A stretch of 6,666 nt of DNA, from the NCBI GenBank assembly GCA_945861255.1, contig CAMAUG010000217.1, forward strand, positions 1 to 6,666, written 5' to 3'. A model generated the notes under the pieces. That model had not been told where the DNA came from and did no database searches. It saw only the letters and a list, made by a program, of their open reading frames with translations. Positions 6,108 through 6,666 of this stretch are shown here, in pieces; within the stretch, counting starts at the first letter, position 1; each line of letters starts with the position of its first letter. A program made the translations under genes and the position numbers. Origin of the DNA: Candidatus Sulfopaludibacter sp. SbA3. Lineage in GTDB: Bacteria > Acidobacteriota > Terriglobia > Bryobacterales > Bryobacteraceae.

Positions 6108-6175
6108 GCCGGAAACCGGCAATGCCGCCGCCGCTGGGTGAAATACGTTCACGCGGCGGACGGAAGGCAATTCCG
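6108..6175 (+). terminator. Cluster of stem-loops downstream of the DUF3500 gene
   Basis: Three successive hairpins follow the stop at 6092. The first is GCCGG/CCGGC (6108-6120, AAA loop). The second is a long stem with CCGCCGC (6128-6134) pairing with GCGGCGG (6153-6159), and GTGAA/TTCAC inside it (6138-6152), interrupted by a 3-nt bulge. The third is CGGAA/TTCCG (6161-6175). No U-tract follows. The second is the best terminator candidate. The rest of 6093-6290 shows no gene I can support. Confidence 0.4.
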
Positions 6176-6291
6176 CGCGATCCACCAAAGCCAGTGCCTT
6201 CACTTTCCATCGCGACGCCGGTCAGGTCCTCGCGGCTCACGCGGCCTTTCATAGTCCGCACGCTCCAAAAATCTCCAGGACATTCGTACTA

Positions 6292-6321
6292 TTGACACTG
6301 GCTCTTTGGATACATTTTAAG
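6292..6321 (+). promoter_or_regulatory. Sigma70-like promoter of the gene at 6391
   Basis: TTGACA (6292-6297) is a perfect -35 hexamer. With an 18-bp spacer it is followed by TTTAAG (6316-6321), a 4/6 match to the -10; TTTTAA at 17 bp is the alternative. Transcription would start near 6328, leaving a leader of roughly 60 nt. The surrounding DNA is clearly more AT-rich than the flanking genes. Confidence 0.5.
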
Positions 6322-6345
6322 GGTCTTCGAGCAATTTCTCTTGTG

Positions 6346-6368
6346 CGGTACTGAAACTACCAGTACCG
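6346..6368 (+). promoter_or_regulatory. 8-bp inverted repeat / leader stem-loop upstream of the gene at 6391
   Basis: CGGTACTG (6346-6353) and CAGTACCG (6361-6368) are exact inverted copies around a 7-nt AAACTAC loop; two G-U pairs could extend the stem. It lies between the predicted transcription start and the Shine-Dalgarno at 6381, ending 12 nt before it. It could be an RNA leader hairpin affecting translation or decay, or a DNA operator for a dimeric regulator just downstream of the promoter. Confidence 0.5.
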
Positions 6369-6390
6369 TGGAGATACTACGGAGGAAATT

Positions 6391-6666
6391 GTGAAGCACA
6401 AAACCAAGAACTCAGAATTGACGACTCGCGCGGTGGCGATGAGCCTGATTGCCGCCGGCCTGGTGGCGGGGAGTCTTTTCACTCGAGGGGCGCTGCTGGC
6501 CGCGCCTCCCAAAGACACGCTAGCCCGCATTTCTCACAGTACGGGCTTGTCGCCAAGCGAGGCGGGTGGCAAGGGCCGCCGGACAGCGGACCAGTGTTCG
6601 GCTGGCAATTTCGCCGTGAGCAGACGTAGGGATACTTACAGGGGGGTAAAGGGAGCCAGCACAAGT
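6391..6666 (+). CDS. N-terminal part of an unrecognised exported protein, possibly disrupted
   Basis: A GTG start at 6391 follows GGAGGA (6381-6386) at good spacing. The frame is open to the window end (92 codons). Residues 1-38 look like an export signal or anchor: MKHKTKNSELTTR, a hydrophobic stretch AVAMSLIAAGLVAGSLF, then RGALLAAPP with possible cleavage near LAA. After residue 45 (DTLAR) the character changes: the translation is Arg/Ser/Gly-rich without hydrophobic pattern. Third-position GC falls from about 73% to about 63% by my count, and AGA/AGG codons appear. I do not recognise a family. Either the protein is simply unfamiliar, or the frame is chance beyond about 6525 because another element is inserted there. 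Confidence 0.5.
   Translation, partial: MKHKTKNSELTTRAVAMSLIAAGLVAGSLFTRGALLAAPPKDTLARISHSTGLSPSEAGGKGRRTADQCSAGNFAVSRRRDTYRGVKGASTS

Noticed and set aside
5112..6203. A 363-codon open frame on the minus strand opposite the DUF3500 gene
   Set aside because: It is the antisense shadow of a strongly recognised gene; the translation is rich in Arg, Leu and Val as expected from high-GC codon bias, with no family signature.
6034..6295. Small open frames on both strands after the DUF3500 gene (64 and 75 codons)
   Set aside because: No ribosome binding site or family signature, and the stretch is dominated by hairpins.
6479..6664. A 61-codon minus-strand frame with several Cys residues at the right edge
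   Set aside because: Too short, no ribosome binding site visible, and it overlaps a better-supported plus-strand start.

Overview
The window is high-GC bacterial chromosome. It looks like soil Acidobacteriota of the Solibacter/Bryobacter type. This is inferred from the gene families: Tat-exported SMP-30 lactonase-like proteins, a secreted protein with 'PRTxDGKPDL' repeats, a DUF3500 protein and a COG2316-like HD hydrolase. There is no rRNA or other marker gene to confirm it. I see no tRNA, rRNA, CRISPR array or complete insertion sequence.

Layout. Positions 1-2992 hold three minus-strand genes. A secreted protein of unknown function (2992->1907) comes first. Two tandem SMP-30/gluconolactonase-like paralogues follow (1742->708 and 696->1), the second cut by the window edge. 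The paralogues are about 85% identical over the shared mature region, have Tat signal peptides, and are 11 bp apart with a ribosome binding site at the junction. A 474-bp divergent gap (2993-3466) shows no convincing gene but has repeated CTCTGA motifs. Next is a plus-strand gene (3467-4342) encoding a SnoaL-like domain, a second compact domain and a cysteine cluster. It converges on a minus-strand HD-domain hydrolase (4918->4352); the junction carries two abutting perfect stem-loops. A 154-bp divergent promoter region with a 9-bp inverted repeat separates the HD gene from a secreted DUF3500 protein (5073-6092). The gap after it has several hairpins, a sigma70-like promoter and a strong 5'-UTR stem-loop. 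It leads into a short open frame with a signal peptide (6391 to the window end), which looks atypical after about residue 45 and may be broken by an insertion.

Function. The minus-strand trio plausibly handles sugar acids or lactones outside the cytoplasm. Nothing in the sequence ties the SnoaL, HD and DUF3500 genes to one pathway. I found no clear defence, secretion or biosynthetic system. The most interesting signals are regulatory and evolutionary: a recent tandem duplication with a duplicated start codon, two candidate near-leaderless promoters, the paired hairpins between convergent genes, and the hairpin leader of the last gene.
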